Shown here: positions 6,177 through 12,863 of the stretch, in pieces
Layout of the letters: each line of letters starts with the position of its first letter
Numbering within the stretch: position 1 is the stretch's first letter
NCBI GenBank assembly: GCA_937871635.1
Contig: CALMNS010000623.1
Span: forward strand, 1-17,117
Direction of reading: 5' to 3'
DNA from: an uncultured Solirubrobacter sp.
GTDB taxonomy: Bacteria; Actinomycetota; Thermoleophilia; Solirubrobacterales; Solirubrobacteraceae
DNA length: 17,117 nt
Program-made: the position numbers and the translations under genes
Notes under the pieces: model-generated
Database searches by the model: none
Told to the model about the DNA's origin: nothing
What the model saw: only the letters and a program-made list of their open reading frames with translations

Positions 6177-7492
6177 CCATCCACGACCCGCGGCGCCGGG
6201 ACGGGCACGATGAACCGCCCGCCCGACTCCCGATAGGCGTGCTGCTGCGCCAGGATCTCGTCGGCGAAGTTCCAGGCCAGCAGGAGGACGTAGTCGATCC
6301 CATCCTCGATCAGGCGAGTGGGAGGGACGATCTCGAGCCCGGTGCCCGGGGCGAACAGCCCCTGCTTGTGCGGACTGGCGTCAGCGATGTAGCGCAGGCG
6401 CTCGCGGCCGATGCCGAAGGTGTTGAGCAGTGTGCTTCCCTTCGCGGACGCCCCGTAGGCGGCGATGGAGGCGCCATCGGCGAGCAAGCCGTCCAAGAGG
6501 TCGGTGAGCTCCTCGCGAAGCGCCCCCACGCGGTCGCCGAAGCGCGCGTAGGTCTCCGGGTGGTCGACACCCCACCGCTGCTCCTCCGCGAGCAGCTCGA
6601 GGACGGTCGCGCCTCGCGTCCCGACATCTTGTGAGGAGACCGTGAGGCGCAGCGTGCCGCCATGGATCGACAGGTGCTCGACCTCCTCGATGACGAGCGC
6701 GTGCCGGGTGAACAGCCGATCCAGTGCGGTGAGCGAGTAGTAGCTCAGGTGCTCGTGGTAGATCGTGTCGAACTCGAGGTTGTCGAGCAGATCCTTGAGA
6801 TAGGGACTCTCGGTCACCAACCGCCCATGATCCCCGACCAGCATCGCCAGGCCGGCCACGAAGCCGTTGAGGTCGGGGACGTGGGCCAGCACGTTGTTGG
6901 CGTGGACCACGTCGGGGCGGTGACCCTCGGCGACCAACTCGGCCGCCACCTCGCGCCCGAAGAACGCACAGCGGGTGGGGATGCCTCGCGCTTCCGCGAC
7001 GGCGACGATGTTGCGGGCGGGGTCGACGCCGAGGACGGGGACGCCGGCGTCCCGGTAGTGCTGCAGCATGTACCCGTCGTTGCTGGCGATCTCCATGGCG
7101 AGGCTCGCGCCGTCAAGCCCGAGCTGTTCGACGATCCGGGTCGCGGTCTGCTTCGCATGCGCGACCAAGCTGGGGATGACCGAGGAGAAGTAGGGGTAGT
7201 CGGTAAAGAGAAGGTCCGGCGCCACCGAGTCGATGATCTGGACCAGGGAGCAGCGCGCGCAGAGGACCAGGTGCAGGGGGACGCGGGGCTCCTCGACGGT
7301 GAGGTCTTGAGCTTGGCGCAGACGGTTGGCCAGCGGCTGGCTGCCCAGGTCCAGGAGGCTCAGGAGTCCCTGTGTCCCGCACGACCGGCAGACTGCCTGG
7401 CTCGGCGCGTCAGGGATGCTCGGTGCGACGGCGGGATGGCCCTTCACTTCATGCGGTGAGGTAGCGTCCGTAATGGCGGTCATGGGCGACAC
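6173..7492 (-). CDS. class I SAM-dependent sugar C-methyltransferase (NovU/TcaB9-like)
   Basis: A 439-aa three-domain C-methyltransferase. The N-terminal zinc domain has CRSC (Cys35, Cys38) and CARC (Cys78, Cys81). The SAM-binding domain has AMEIASNDGYML at 132-143. The active-site stretch IYHEHLSYYS (244-253) matches the Tyr-x-Glu-His catalytic set known from the 3-C-methyltransferase TcaB9. The C-terminal domain has AAYGASAKGSTLLN (344-357). Such enzymes methylate a carbon next to the keto group of a nucleotide-linked keto-sugar, giving branched sugars. The GTG start at 7492 is favoured by GGAG seven bases upstream; an ATG at 7483 is possible. It is first in a three-gene operon with 1-4 bp overlaps. 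Its presence implies a ketosugar intermediate in this locus. Confidence 0.9.
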   Translation of the reverse strand: MSPMTAITDATSPHEVKGHPAVAPSIPDAPSQAVCRSCGTQGLLSLLDLGSQPLANRLRQAQDLTVEEPRVPLHLVLCARCSLVQIIDSVAPDLLFTDYPYFSSVIPSLVAHAKQTATRIVEQLGLDGASLAMEIASNDGYMLQHYRDAGVPVLGVDPARNIVAVAEARGIPTRCAFFGREVAAELVAEGHRPDVVHANNVLAHVPDLNGFVAGLAMLVGDHGRLVTESPYLKDLLDNLEFDTIYHEHLSYYSLTALDRLFTRHALVIEEVEHLSIHGGTLRLTVSSQDVGTRGATVLELLAEEQRWGVDHPETYARFGDRVGALREELTDLLDGLLADGASIAAYGASAKGSTLLNTFGIGRERLRYIADASPHKQGLFAPGTGLEIVPPTRLIEDGIDYVLLLAWNFADEILAQQHAYRESGGRFIVPVPAPRVVDG

Positions 7493-7518
7493 GGGCGGGC
7501 TCCAGGCTTGAGGCTGTG

Positions 7519-7548
7519 ATAATAAGGCCCCTGGTTGGACGATGACGG
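7519..7548 (-). promoter_or_regulatory. candidate promoter of the methyltransferase operon
   Basis: On the minus strand TATTAT at 7524-7519 resembles a -10 box and stands out as AT-rich in GC-rich surroundings. CCGTCA at 7548-7543 is a weak -35 (three of six bases) at 18-bp spacing. Transcription would start near 7512, leaving a leader of about 20 nt that contains the GGAG ribosome-binding site. The -35 overlaps the inverted repeat at 7544-7573. Confidence 0.4.
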
Positions 7549-7573
7549 GATTCCCCCCTTATCGGAACCCGTC
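7544..7573. repeat. inverted repeat upstream of the methyltransferase operon
   Basis: GACGGG-A-TTCC and GGAA-CCCGTC form a ten-base-pair stem with a single bulged A around a nine-base loop (CCCCTTATC). It overlaps the weak -35 of the candidate minus-strand promoter, which suits an operator. It also lies downstream of the SAF oxidoreductase operon, so a role as part of a terminator cannot be excluded. Confidence 0.4.
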
Positions 7574-7624
7574 GCGTCGTCTGAAGGCCGCCGACGACCG
7601 TTCGATTCGTGTCGTCGGGCGCGT

Positions 7625-7668
7625 GGCGAGTCGGCTCGCCGTCGGTATGGCTCGCCGCCGGGGCGGCG
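7625..7668 (-). terminator. tandem hairpins after the CDP-sugar operon
   Basis: Two consecutive perfect hairpins lie 37-80 bp downstream of the SAF oxidoreductase stop. GGCGAG and CTCGCC (7625-7640) flank a four-base loop. CGCCGCC and GGCGGCG (7653-7668) form a seven-base-pair stem with almost no loop, so six pairs and a four-base loop in practice. There is no T tract. A factor-assisted or GC-type terminator separating the two minus-strand operons is the likely reading. The remaining parts of the 212-bp gap (7493-7704) show no gene. Confidence 0.45.
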
Positions 7669-7704
7669 TGGATGAGGCGGACGGAAGCGCGGCCGCCCCG
7701 GCGA

Positions 7705-9006
7705 TCATCTCACGACGGGCTGGGACCCGAAGCGGTCGGCCATCTCCGCTCGTAGGCGGTCGACGAGCCGTCCGGGCGGCAGCTCGACGTCGTCGTACGT
7801 GAGCACGTGGTCGCGCGGAAGGTCCCGCGTGACGACGCATCCCTCAGCCACACCGCTCGGGAGGAGCCGCTCCGCGGCGGTCACCTCCGCCGTCTCGGCC
7901 TGGCCGTACGTCAGATAGCCGCCCAGCCCGTCGATGGTCTGGCCCTCGCTGAGGGGGACCTTCGCCGTGGCCACCACCTCGACCCGCGGCGGCCCGTCCG
8001 GAGCCATCGTAGGGTCGTCGAAGAGCACCGCGCGCGCGAGCGAGGACGGGGTCTCGAAGTGGCAGAGGTGATACGGCTGGTAGAAGGAGTACAGCGGCCC
8101 CTCCCCCAGCTTGTAGAGGTTGAGGTAGTGCCGCTGCTTGGGATCGTCGTGCGTGCCGAGACAGAAGACCGCCGGGCCGGGTTGCGAGCCCACCACGTAG
8201 TCGACGACGCCGCCGAGCTCGCGCAGGCGGTCGACGTCGAAGTGTTCCGTGAGCTCGTCGACGTGCCCCTTGTGCTCGATGCCCGTCATGCCGCGCTCGA
8301 GGACGGTCAGGCCGAAGGCGTTGGCGACGGTCGCCTGCTCGAAGGCGATCTTCGTGCCGTCGGCGAAGCTCGTGACCATGTAGGGGTTCTGGCCCCACTT
8401 GCGGGCGAACTCCTCCTGGGTTGTCGGGTTCCGGTACTCGTCCTGTAGGCCCTTCACATTGCCCATCAGCAGCGGCGTGACGCCGAGGCCCCGCACGTAG
8501 CGGAACAGGTTGCCCTGGACGCCCGGCTGGTCGCCGTCGCTCGTGGTGTAGACGACGCCCGCCTTGTCGGCGTAGGTCTTCAGGAGCGGCCCCAGGGTGC
8601 CGTCGAGCTCCGGGTTCATGACCACGACGTGCTTTCCGTGGTCGATGGCGTCGAGAACGACCCCGGCGGCGAAGTCGATGGAGCCGGTGATCTCGAGGAC
8701 CACGTCGACGCCCTCCGCACCGCACACCACCGACGGGTCGTCGGTCACCGCTGGCGTTCCGCTCGCGATGGCCGCTTCTAGGGCCTGCACGGTCTCGACG
8801 AGCACCGGTGACTCGGCTCCGGCCTCGTCGTAGGCGCGTCTGGCGGGCTCCAGGCGACGATTGCAGACGGCCACGAGCTCCATGCCCGGGACGGAGTTGA
8901 GGATCTGGTTGGCCACGCCGCGGCCCATGAAGCCCGCCCCGACCATACCGACGCGGACCGGGCGGCCCTCGGCCTCCCGGCGGCGCAGCGCGGTGTCGAC
9001 GATCAT
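7705..9006 (-). CDS. NAD(P)-dependent oxidoreductase with C-terminal SAF domain (homoserine-dehydrogenase-like, COG4091 type)
   Basis: A 433-aa protein. The N-terminal Rossmann fold carries VRVGMVGAGFMGRGVANQIL (17-36) followed by AVCNR (46-50), resembling predicted homoserine dehydrogenases. The middle includes DVVLEITGSIDF (101-112), KHVVVMNPELD (125-135) and DGDQPGVQGNLFRY (157-170). The C-terminus has a SAF-like segment, AEVTAAERLLPSGVAEGCVV (373-392) then LPRDHVLTYDDVELP (396-410). Proteins of this family are sometimes misannotated as FlgA because of the SAF domain. ATG was chosen because it overlaps the upstream stop as TGATG; a GTG lies three bases before. It ends a four-gene operon with RfbF, so a sugar or sugar-derived substrate is likely. 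The reaction is unknown. Possible partner of the epimerase as a ketosugar reductase: inference only. Confidence 0.82.
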   Translation of the reverse strand: MIVDTALRRREAEGRPVRVGMVGAGFMGRGVANQILNSVPGMELVAVCNRRLEPARRAYDEAGAESPVLVETVQALEAAIASGTPAVTDDPSVVCGAEGVDVVLEITGSIDFAAGVVLDAIDHGKHVVVMNPELDGTLGPLLKTYADKAGVVYTTSDGDQPGVQGNLFRYVRGLGVTPLLMGNVKGLQDEYRNPTTQEEFARKWGQNPYMVTSFADGTKIAFEQATVANAFGLTVLERGMTGIEHKGHVDELTEHFDVDRLRELGGVVDYVVGSQPGPAVFCLGTHDDPKQRHYLNLYKLGEGPLYSFYQPYHLCHFETPSSLARAVLFDDPTMAPDGPPRVEVVATAKVPLSEGQTIDGLGGYLTYGQAETAEVTAAERLLPSGVAEGCVVTRDLPRDHVLTYDDVELPPGRLVDRLRAEMADRFGSQPVVR

Positions 9007-9554
9007 CACGTCGCCACCTCGGCCTGCTCCTCGAGCAACGGCCACGCCAGGTCCTTCTCGGAGATGACCTCGACGGCGATGGGCCACTCGATGCCGAGCG
9101 CCGGGTCGTCGTAGCGCAGTCCGCGCTCCTGGCCCGGCGTGTAGTACTCGCTGACCTGGTAGGTCACCGCCGTGTCGTCCTCCAACGTGAGATAGGCGTG
9201 GGCAAACATCCCGGGGACGTAGAGCGCGCGGTTGTTCGCCGCGGTCAGCTCGACGGCGATGTGCCGAAGGTAGGTCGGCGAGTCGGGGCGCATGTCGACG
9301 ATGACGTCGAGGATCGCTCCCCGGACGCAGCGGATGAACTTGGTCTCCGTCGCCGGCGGGATCTGGTAGTGCAGCCCGCGGAGCGTCCCGCGCACGTGGT
9401 TCTGCGACAGGTTGCTCTGGGCGTTGGCCGGGTTCATGCCGTGCTCCTCGAAGAGCTTGGCGTCGAACGCGCGGGTGAAGTAGCCGCGGTGGTCCTCGCG
9501 CAGCTCGGCTTCGACCACCCAGGCGCCCGACAGCTCGGTCTCGACGAATCGCAT
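9006..9554 (-). CDS. dTDP-4-dehydrorhamnose 3,5-epimerase-like (RmlC/RfbC family) cupin
   Basis: A 182-aa cupin of the RmlC family. Visible are DHRGYFTRAFD (21-31), QSNLSQNHVRGTLRGLHYQ (46-64) with the catalytic-base His62, ALYVPGMFAHAYLTL (110-124), Tyr132 and ISEKDLAWPLL (164-174) with Asp168. His, Tyr and Asp all match the RmlC active site, so double 3,5-epimerase activity on a 4-keto sugar is chemically possible. Start: ATG at 9554, five bases after the RfbF stop, with GAGAAGG in the end of rfbF as ribosome-binding site; an upstream in-frame start would lie inside rfbF. No RmlA, RmlB or RmlD accompanies it, so a true dTDP-rhamnose role is unlikely here; the substrate is probably a CDP-linked ketosugar made by its neighbours. 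Confidence 0.9.
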   Translation of the reverse strand: MRFVETELSGAWVVEAELREDHRGYFTRAFDAKLFEEHGMNPANAQSNLSQNHVRGTLRGLHYQIPPATETKFIRCVRGAILDVIVDMRPDSPTYLRHIAVELTAANNRALYVPGMFAHAYLTLEDDTAVTYQVSEYYTPGQERGLRYDDPALGIEWPIAVEVISEKDLAWPLLEEQAEVAT

Positions 9555-9559
9555 GGTGG

Positions 9560-10375
9560 TCAGTCCTTCTCCCAGACGCGCCAGGGGGCCTCGCCGTCCG
9601 CCCACAGTCGGTTGAGCATCGTGTATTCGCGGTAGGTGTCCATCCCCATCCAGAAGTCCTCGTGGGCGAAGACCGCGAGCTGCTCGTCGCGGGCGAGGTT
9701 CTGCAGCGGCGCCTGCTCGAAGAGGAGGTCCGGTGAGTCGTCGAGGTAGTCGAGGAACTCGCGCTGGAGCACGAAGAAGCCCCCGCTGACGAAGCCCGAC
9801 GGGGCGGTCGGCTTCTCGTTGAACTCGGCCACGGTTTCACCCTCGACCCGCATCTCCCCGTACCGCGACGTCGGGTGGACGCCGGTCACCGTCCCGATCT
9901 TGTCGTGCGAGCGATGGAACTCGAGTGAGGCGGCGACGTCGACCGCGCCGATCCCGTCGCCGTAGGTGAACATGAAGGTGTCCGTGTCGAGGTACTCGCG
10001 GACGAGGCGCAGCCGGGCGCCGGTGCCGCTGGTCAGGCCCGTCTCGGCCAGCGTCACCTCCCAGTCCTCCTCCGCCGGCTTGTGGTGGAAGTCGACGCCG
10101 TGGTTGTCACCGATCCGCACCGTGATGTCCGACAGCTGCTCGCGGTAGCGCAGGAAGTACTCCTTGATGCTCCAGCTCTTGTAGCCCAGGCAGACGATGA
10201 AGCGCCGGTGGCCGTAGTGGCCGTAGAGCTTCATGATGTGCCAGAGGATCGGCTTGCCCCCGATGTCGACCATCGGTTTGGGCAGGGACTCGGTCGCCTC
10301 GCGCATGCGGGTGCCCATCCCGCCCGCGAGGATGACGACCGGGATGTCCGCGGTTGGGGTGTCCTTGGATGACAC
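9560..10375 (-). CDS. rfbF: glucose-1-phosphate cytidylyltransferase
   Basis: A 271-aa nucleotidyltransferase that would make CDP-glucose from CTP and glucose-1-phosphate. The N-terminal signature VVILAGGMGTRM (13-24) and ESLPKPMVDIGGKPILWHIM (29-48) are those of the sugar nucleotidyltransferase family. KLYGHYG, LGYKSWSIKEYFL (63-75), FMFTYGDGIG (134-143), SGGFFVLQ (197-204) and EDFWMGMDTYREYTML (239-254) are typical of the RfbF/DdhA cytidylyltransferase branch rather than RmlA. Length is near the usual 257-265 plus a short N-terminal tail. GTG start, with AGGGA overlapping the upstream TAG stop as ribosome-binding site and a nine-base gap. It is the committed first enzyme of the CDP-sugar pathway here, acting in the cytoplasm. 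Confidence 0.95.
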   Translation of the reverse strand: MSSKDTPTADIPVVILAGGMGTRMREATESLPKPMVDIGGKPILWHIMKLYGHYGHRRFIVCLGYKSWSIKEYFLRYREQLSDITVRIGDNHGVDFHHKPAEEDWEVTLAETGLTSGTGARLRLVREYLDTDTFMFTYGDGIGAVDVAASLEFHRSHDKIGTVTGVHPTSRYGEMRVEGETVAEFNEKPTAPSGFVSGGFFVLQREFLDYLDDSPDLLFEQAPLQNLARDEQLAVFAHEDFWMGMDTYREYTMLNRLWADGEAPWRVWEKD

Positions 10376-10384
10376 GCGGGGTCC

Positions 10385-11440
10385 CTAGGCCCCGGCGGCC
10401 GCGGGCACGGCCTCGCGCCAGCGCAGGTCGTCGTCCAGGCGGCCCGCCTCCTTGAGCTCGAGCACGCGCTTGATGCGCTGGAACCGCGAGGTCAGGAAGT
10501 CGTCCAGGTCAAGGCCGCGCGTCTTGTAGGCCTCGTAGACCTCGTCGACGCCGCGCTGCACGGTCCATTGGGGATCGAAGCCGGGCAGCGAGGTCCGGGC
10601 CTTCTCGAACGAGACCCGGTAGGAGCGCTTGTCGGCGCTCGCGCCTTCGGCGAAGGTCACCCGGCTGCCGGGGACGGTCGCCTCGATCATCAGCGCGAGG
10701 TCCCGGATCTGCAGGTTGTCCTCGTCGCGGCCGATGTTGAAGGCCTCGTTGTGGATGGCGTCGCGCGGCGCCTCGAGCGCGGCCAGGAAGGCGCGCGAGA
10801 TGTCCTCGATGTGGGCGAGCGGCCGCCAGGAGCGTCCGTCGCTCTGAAGGCGGACCTCGCCGATCGTGTGCGCGTAGGCAAGGAGGTTCTGGACGACGAG
10901 GTCGCCGCGCAGGCGCGGCGAGTAGCCGTACGCGGTGGCGTTGCGCAGGAACACGGGGCTGAACCGGTCGTCGGCCAGGGGGCGGATGTCGCGCTCGGCG
11001 AGGACCTTGGACTCGCCGTAGGGCGTGACCGGGTTGAAGTCGGCGTACTCGTCGAGCGCCTCCTCGCCGTCCGCGGAGCCGTACGTGCTGCACGACGAGG
11101 AGAAGATGAAGCGCGAGACGCCGGCCTGCTTGGCCTGCTCGGCGAGCCGGACGCTGGCGCGGTGGTTGATCGCGTAGGTCACGTCGGCGTTGAGGTCGCC
11201 GATCGGGTCGTTGGAGATCGCCGCGAGATGCATGACCGCGTCAAAGCCCTCGAGATGCTCGGCCTCCACGTCACGGACGTCGCGTACACCGGCGAGCCCC
11301 TCGACGGCCGGGATGTCGCCGTAGGCGCATCCGTCGAACAGCCCGATGTCGAGGCCGACCACCTGGTGGCCGGCGGCGACCATGTGCGGCGTGAGGACCG
11401 TTCCGATATAGCCGTCGTGGCCGGTGACGAGGATCTTCAT
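10385..11440 (-). CDS. NAD-dependent epimerase/dehydratase (extended SDR)
   Basis: A 351-aa extended short-chain dehydrogenase acting on a nucleotide sugar. MKILVTGHDGYIG (1-13) is the Gly-rich dinucleotide motif, Asp31 after the second strand suggests NAD(H), HLAAISNDP (71-79) follows, and SSSCSTYG (114-121) with YGESK (141-145) gives the Ser/Thr-Tyr-Lys set. The C-terminal half holds FLRNATAYGYSPRLRGD (164-180) and NEAFNIGRDEDNLQIRDLA (231-249). The ATG at 11440 is preferred because GGAG lies six bases upstream; an ATG at 11452 is poorer. First gene of the four-gene operon with rfbF. The active-site loop lacks the Asp-Glu dyad of RmlB-type 4,6-dehydratases and the SDKCY motif of CDP-glucose 4,6-dehydratase, so epimerase or C4-oxidase activity is more likely than dehydration. 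Confidence 0.88.
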   Translation of the reverse strand: MKILVTGHDGYIGTVLTPHMVAAGHQVVGLDIGLFDGCAYGDIPAVEGLAGVRDVRDVEAEHLEGFDAVMHLAAISNDPIGDLNADVTYAINHRASVRLAEQAKQAGVSRFIFSSSCSTYGSADGEEALDEYADFNPVTPYGESKVLAERDIRPLADDRFSPVFLRNATAYGYSPRLRGDLVVQNLLAYAHTIGEVRLQSDGRSWRPLAHIEDISRAFLAALEAPRDAIHNEAFNIGRDEDNLQIRDLALMIEATVPGSRVTFAEGASADKRSYRVSFEKARTSLPGFDPQWTVQRGVDEVYEAYKTRGLDLDDFLTSRFQRIKRVLELKEAGRLDDDLRWREAVPAAAGA

Positions 11441-11600
11441 GCTTGACTCCATCCGTGATCGCTTTCAGGGAAACGCCGGGCGGGGCGCGCTCGGAGGCAC
11501 GGCACCCCGCTGGGTGGGAAGAACGTGTCGCCCTCGAGCGGACCCACCGCCATAGTAACGGGGAAAGTAGGCTCAACTTGCGGCGCCACCGAACCCGGAA
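11441..11600. promoter_or_regulatory. divergent intergenic region between the SDR operon and the GT4 gene
   Basis: This 160-bp gap must drive leftward transcription of the SDR-rfbF operon and rightward transcription of the GT4 gene. The least GC-rich stretch is 11551-11577. On the minus strand TACTAT at 11557-11552 is a possible -10, with no good -35 at 17 bp; a leader of about 105 nt would follow. On the plus strand TAGGCT at 11568-11573 fits a loose -10 pattern. GGAG six bases before the SDR start is the clearest ribosome-binding site. No gene seen. Confidence 0.28.
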
Positions 11601-12752
11601 GTGCCCGTGCGAGTGAAGCCCCGGTCCGCGTCAGGGCGCCGCGGAGTCGCCGGACGGCTGCTGGTCACCGTCACGCTCAATCCCAACCAGTTCGAGGCCC
11701 ACGTCGGACCGATCGCCGACCTGGACGGCGTGAAGGCGATCACCTTGATCGCCGACCGGGCGGCCCCGCTCATGCCGAAGGTCCGCAGCGCCGTGCCCCC
11801 GCGGCTCCTGCGGCGGACCCTGGGACGGGCGGGAGCGAAGCTCGTCCTCGCGATCGTCGTGGCGGTCCGCGAGCGGCCGCGCTGGGTCGTCGCCTACAAC
11901 CTCGTCCCCCATTCGCTCACCGCGCTGCTCGTGGGCGCCCTGACGCGCCGGCGGGTGCTGATCCACCTCATCGGCGGCCCGCGTGAGTGGGAGGGCGGCG
12001 GTTACACGTCCGACAACAAGGTGCTCGGCCGGCTCTCGCGGCCGGTGCCGGTGCTCGAGCGCGTCCTGGTCTGGGCGATTCGCCGGGCATCGGTCGTCGC
12101 CGTCATGGGCTCAGAGGCAAGGCGGGACCTCATCGCTCGCGGCGTACCCCCCGAGCGCGTCGTCGTGCTTCCCGCCAGCGTGGACGATCGTCTCTTCGAT
12201 ATCTCGCGTCCAGATCGGGTTCGTTATGACGTGCTGTGCGCATCCCAGCTCATCCCGCGCAAGCGCATCGAGGATCTGCTCGAGGCCGTCGCTCGCCTGA
12301 GCGTCGGGCGTCCGTCGCTCCGGGTGGCGATCGCGGGCCGGGGGCCGCTCGACGATGCTCTGCGGCTCGACGCGCGCCGGCTTGGGATCGAGGACGCGGT
12401 CGACTTCCTCGGGTTCGTCGAGGACACCCCCGCGCTGTACGCCGACTGCGCCGTGTTCGTGATGCCCTCCCGGTCGGAGGGCCTCTCGATCGCCGTCTGC
12501 GAGGCGATGGCGGCCGGTCTGCCGGTCGTGGCGACCGACGTGGGCGAGGTCCGCGACGTCGTGACCCCCGGCCGGACTGGCGAGCTGTTCGACGTCGGCG
12601 ACGTCGACGCCCTGGTCCGTCATGTCGAGGAGCTGCTCTCGAACCCCGAGCGATCCCATGCGGTGGGCGCAGCGGCGCGCGAGACGATCCGGGCCCACTG
12701 CAGCCGCCGGCGGGTGGCGGCGATCAGCCGGGAAGCGCTCGCCTTGCCGTGA
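11601..12752 (+). CDS. GT4-family glycosyltransferase (GT-B fold)
   Basis: A 383-aa GT-B glycosyltransferase. The N-terminal acceptor domain includes VTLNPNQFEAHVGPIADLDG (24-43) and LIHLIGGPREWEGGGY (120-135). The C-terminal donor domain is typical GT4: LCASQLIPRKRIEDLLEAV (212-230), VAIAGRGPL (242-250), VDFLGFVEDTPALYADCAVF (267-286) and MPSRSEGLSIAVCEAMAAGLP (288-308), with the Glu-x7-Glu pair at 293 and 301. It would transfer a sugar from an activated donor to a lipid-linked acceptor on the cytoplasmic face. Start codons at 11601, 11607 and 11613 are all GTG; CCGGAA sits close to the first and at better spacing for the second. It heads the plus-strand trio with flippase and GT2. Donor and acceptor unknown. 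Confidence 0.87.
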   Translation: MPVRVKPRSASGRRGVAGRLLVTVTLNPNQFEAHVGPIADLDGVKAITLIADRAAPLMPKVRSAVPPRLLRRTLGRAGAKLVLAIVVAVRERPRWVVAYNLVPHSLTALLVGALTRRRVLIHLIGGPREWEGGGYTSDNKVLGRLSRPVPVLERVLVWAIRRASVVAVMGSEARRDLIARGVPPERVVVLPASVDDRLFDISRPDRVRYDVLCASQLIPRKRIEDLLEAVARLSVGRPSLRVAIAGRGPLDDALRLDARRLGIEDAVDFLGFVEDTPALYADCAVFVMPSRSEGLSIAVCEAMAAGLPVVATDVGEVRDVVTPGRTGELFDVGDVDALVRHVEELLSNPERSHAVGAAARETIRAHCSRRRVAAISREALALP

Positions 12753-12863
12753 GGGCCGGCCGCCGGGTCGCTCGCGCGCCCACGGCCGGGACGGTTCCGC
12801 GCTCGATCGCTGGCCTGGTCCCCTGCCTGCCAGAGTGGACGGTCGAGCACCGTTCCTCTCCCT

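Noticed and set aside
7705..9006. Flagellar P-ring protein FlgA
   Set aside because: Only the SAF domain is shared; the N-terminus is a Rossmann dehydrogenase and no flagellar genes are near.
7705..9840. Single 711-codon frame reading from inside rfbF through the epimerase gene into the SAF oxidoreductase
   Set aside because: The N-terminal part is low-complexity Ser/Arg sequence in the wrong frame of rfbF and the epimerase. The true oxidoreductase start is the ATG at 9006 overlapping the epimerase stop. Not a fusion protein.
9006..10375. dTDP-rhamnose operon (RmlC plus RmlA)
   Set aside because: The nucleotidyltransferase has RfbF-type cytidylyltransferase motifs, and no RmlB or RmlD is present.
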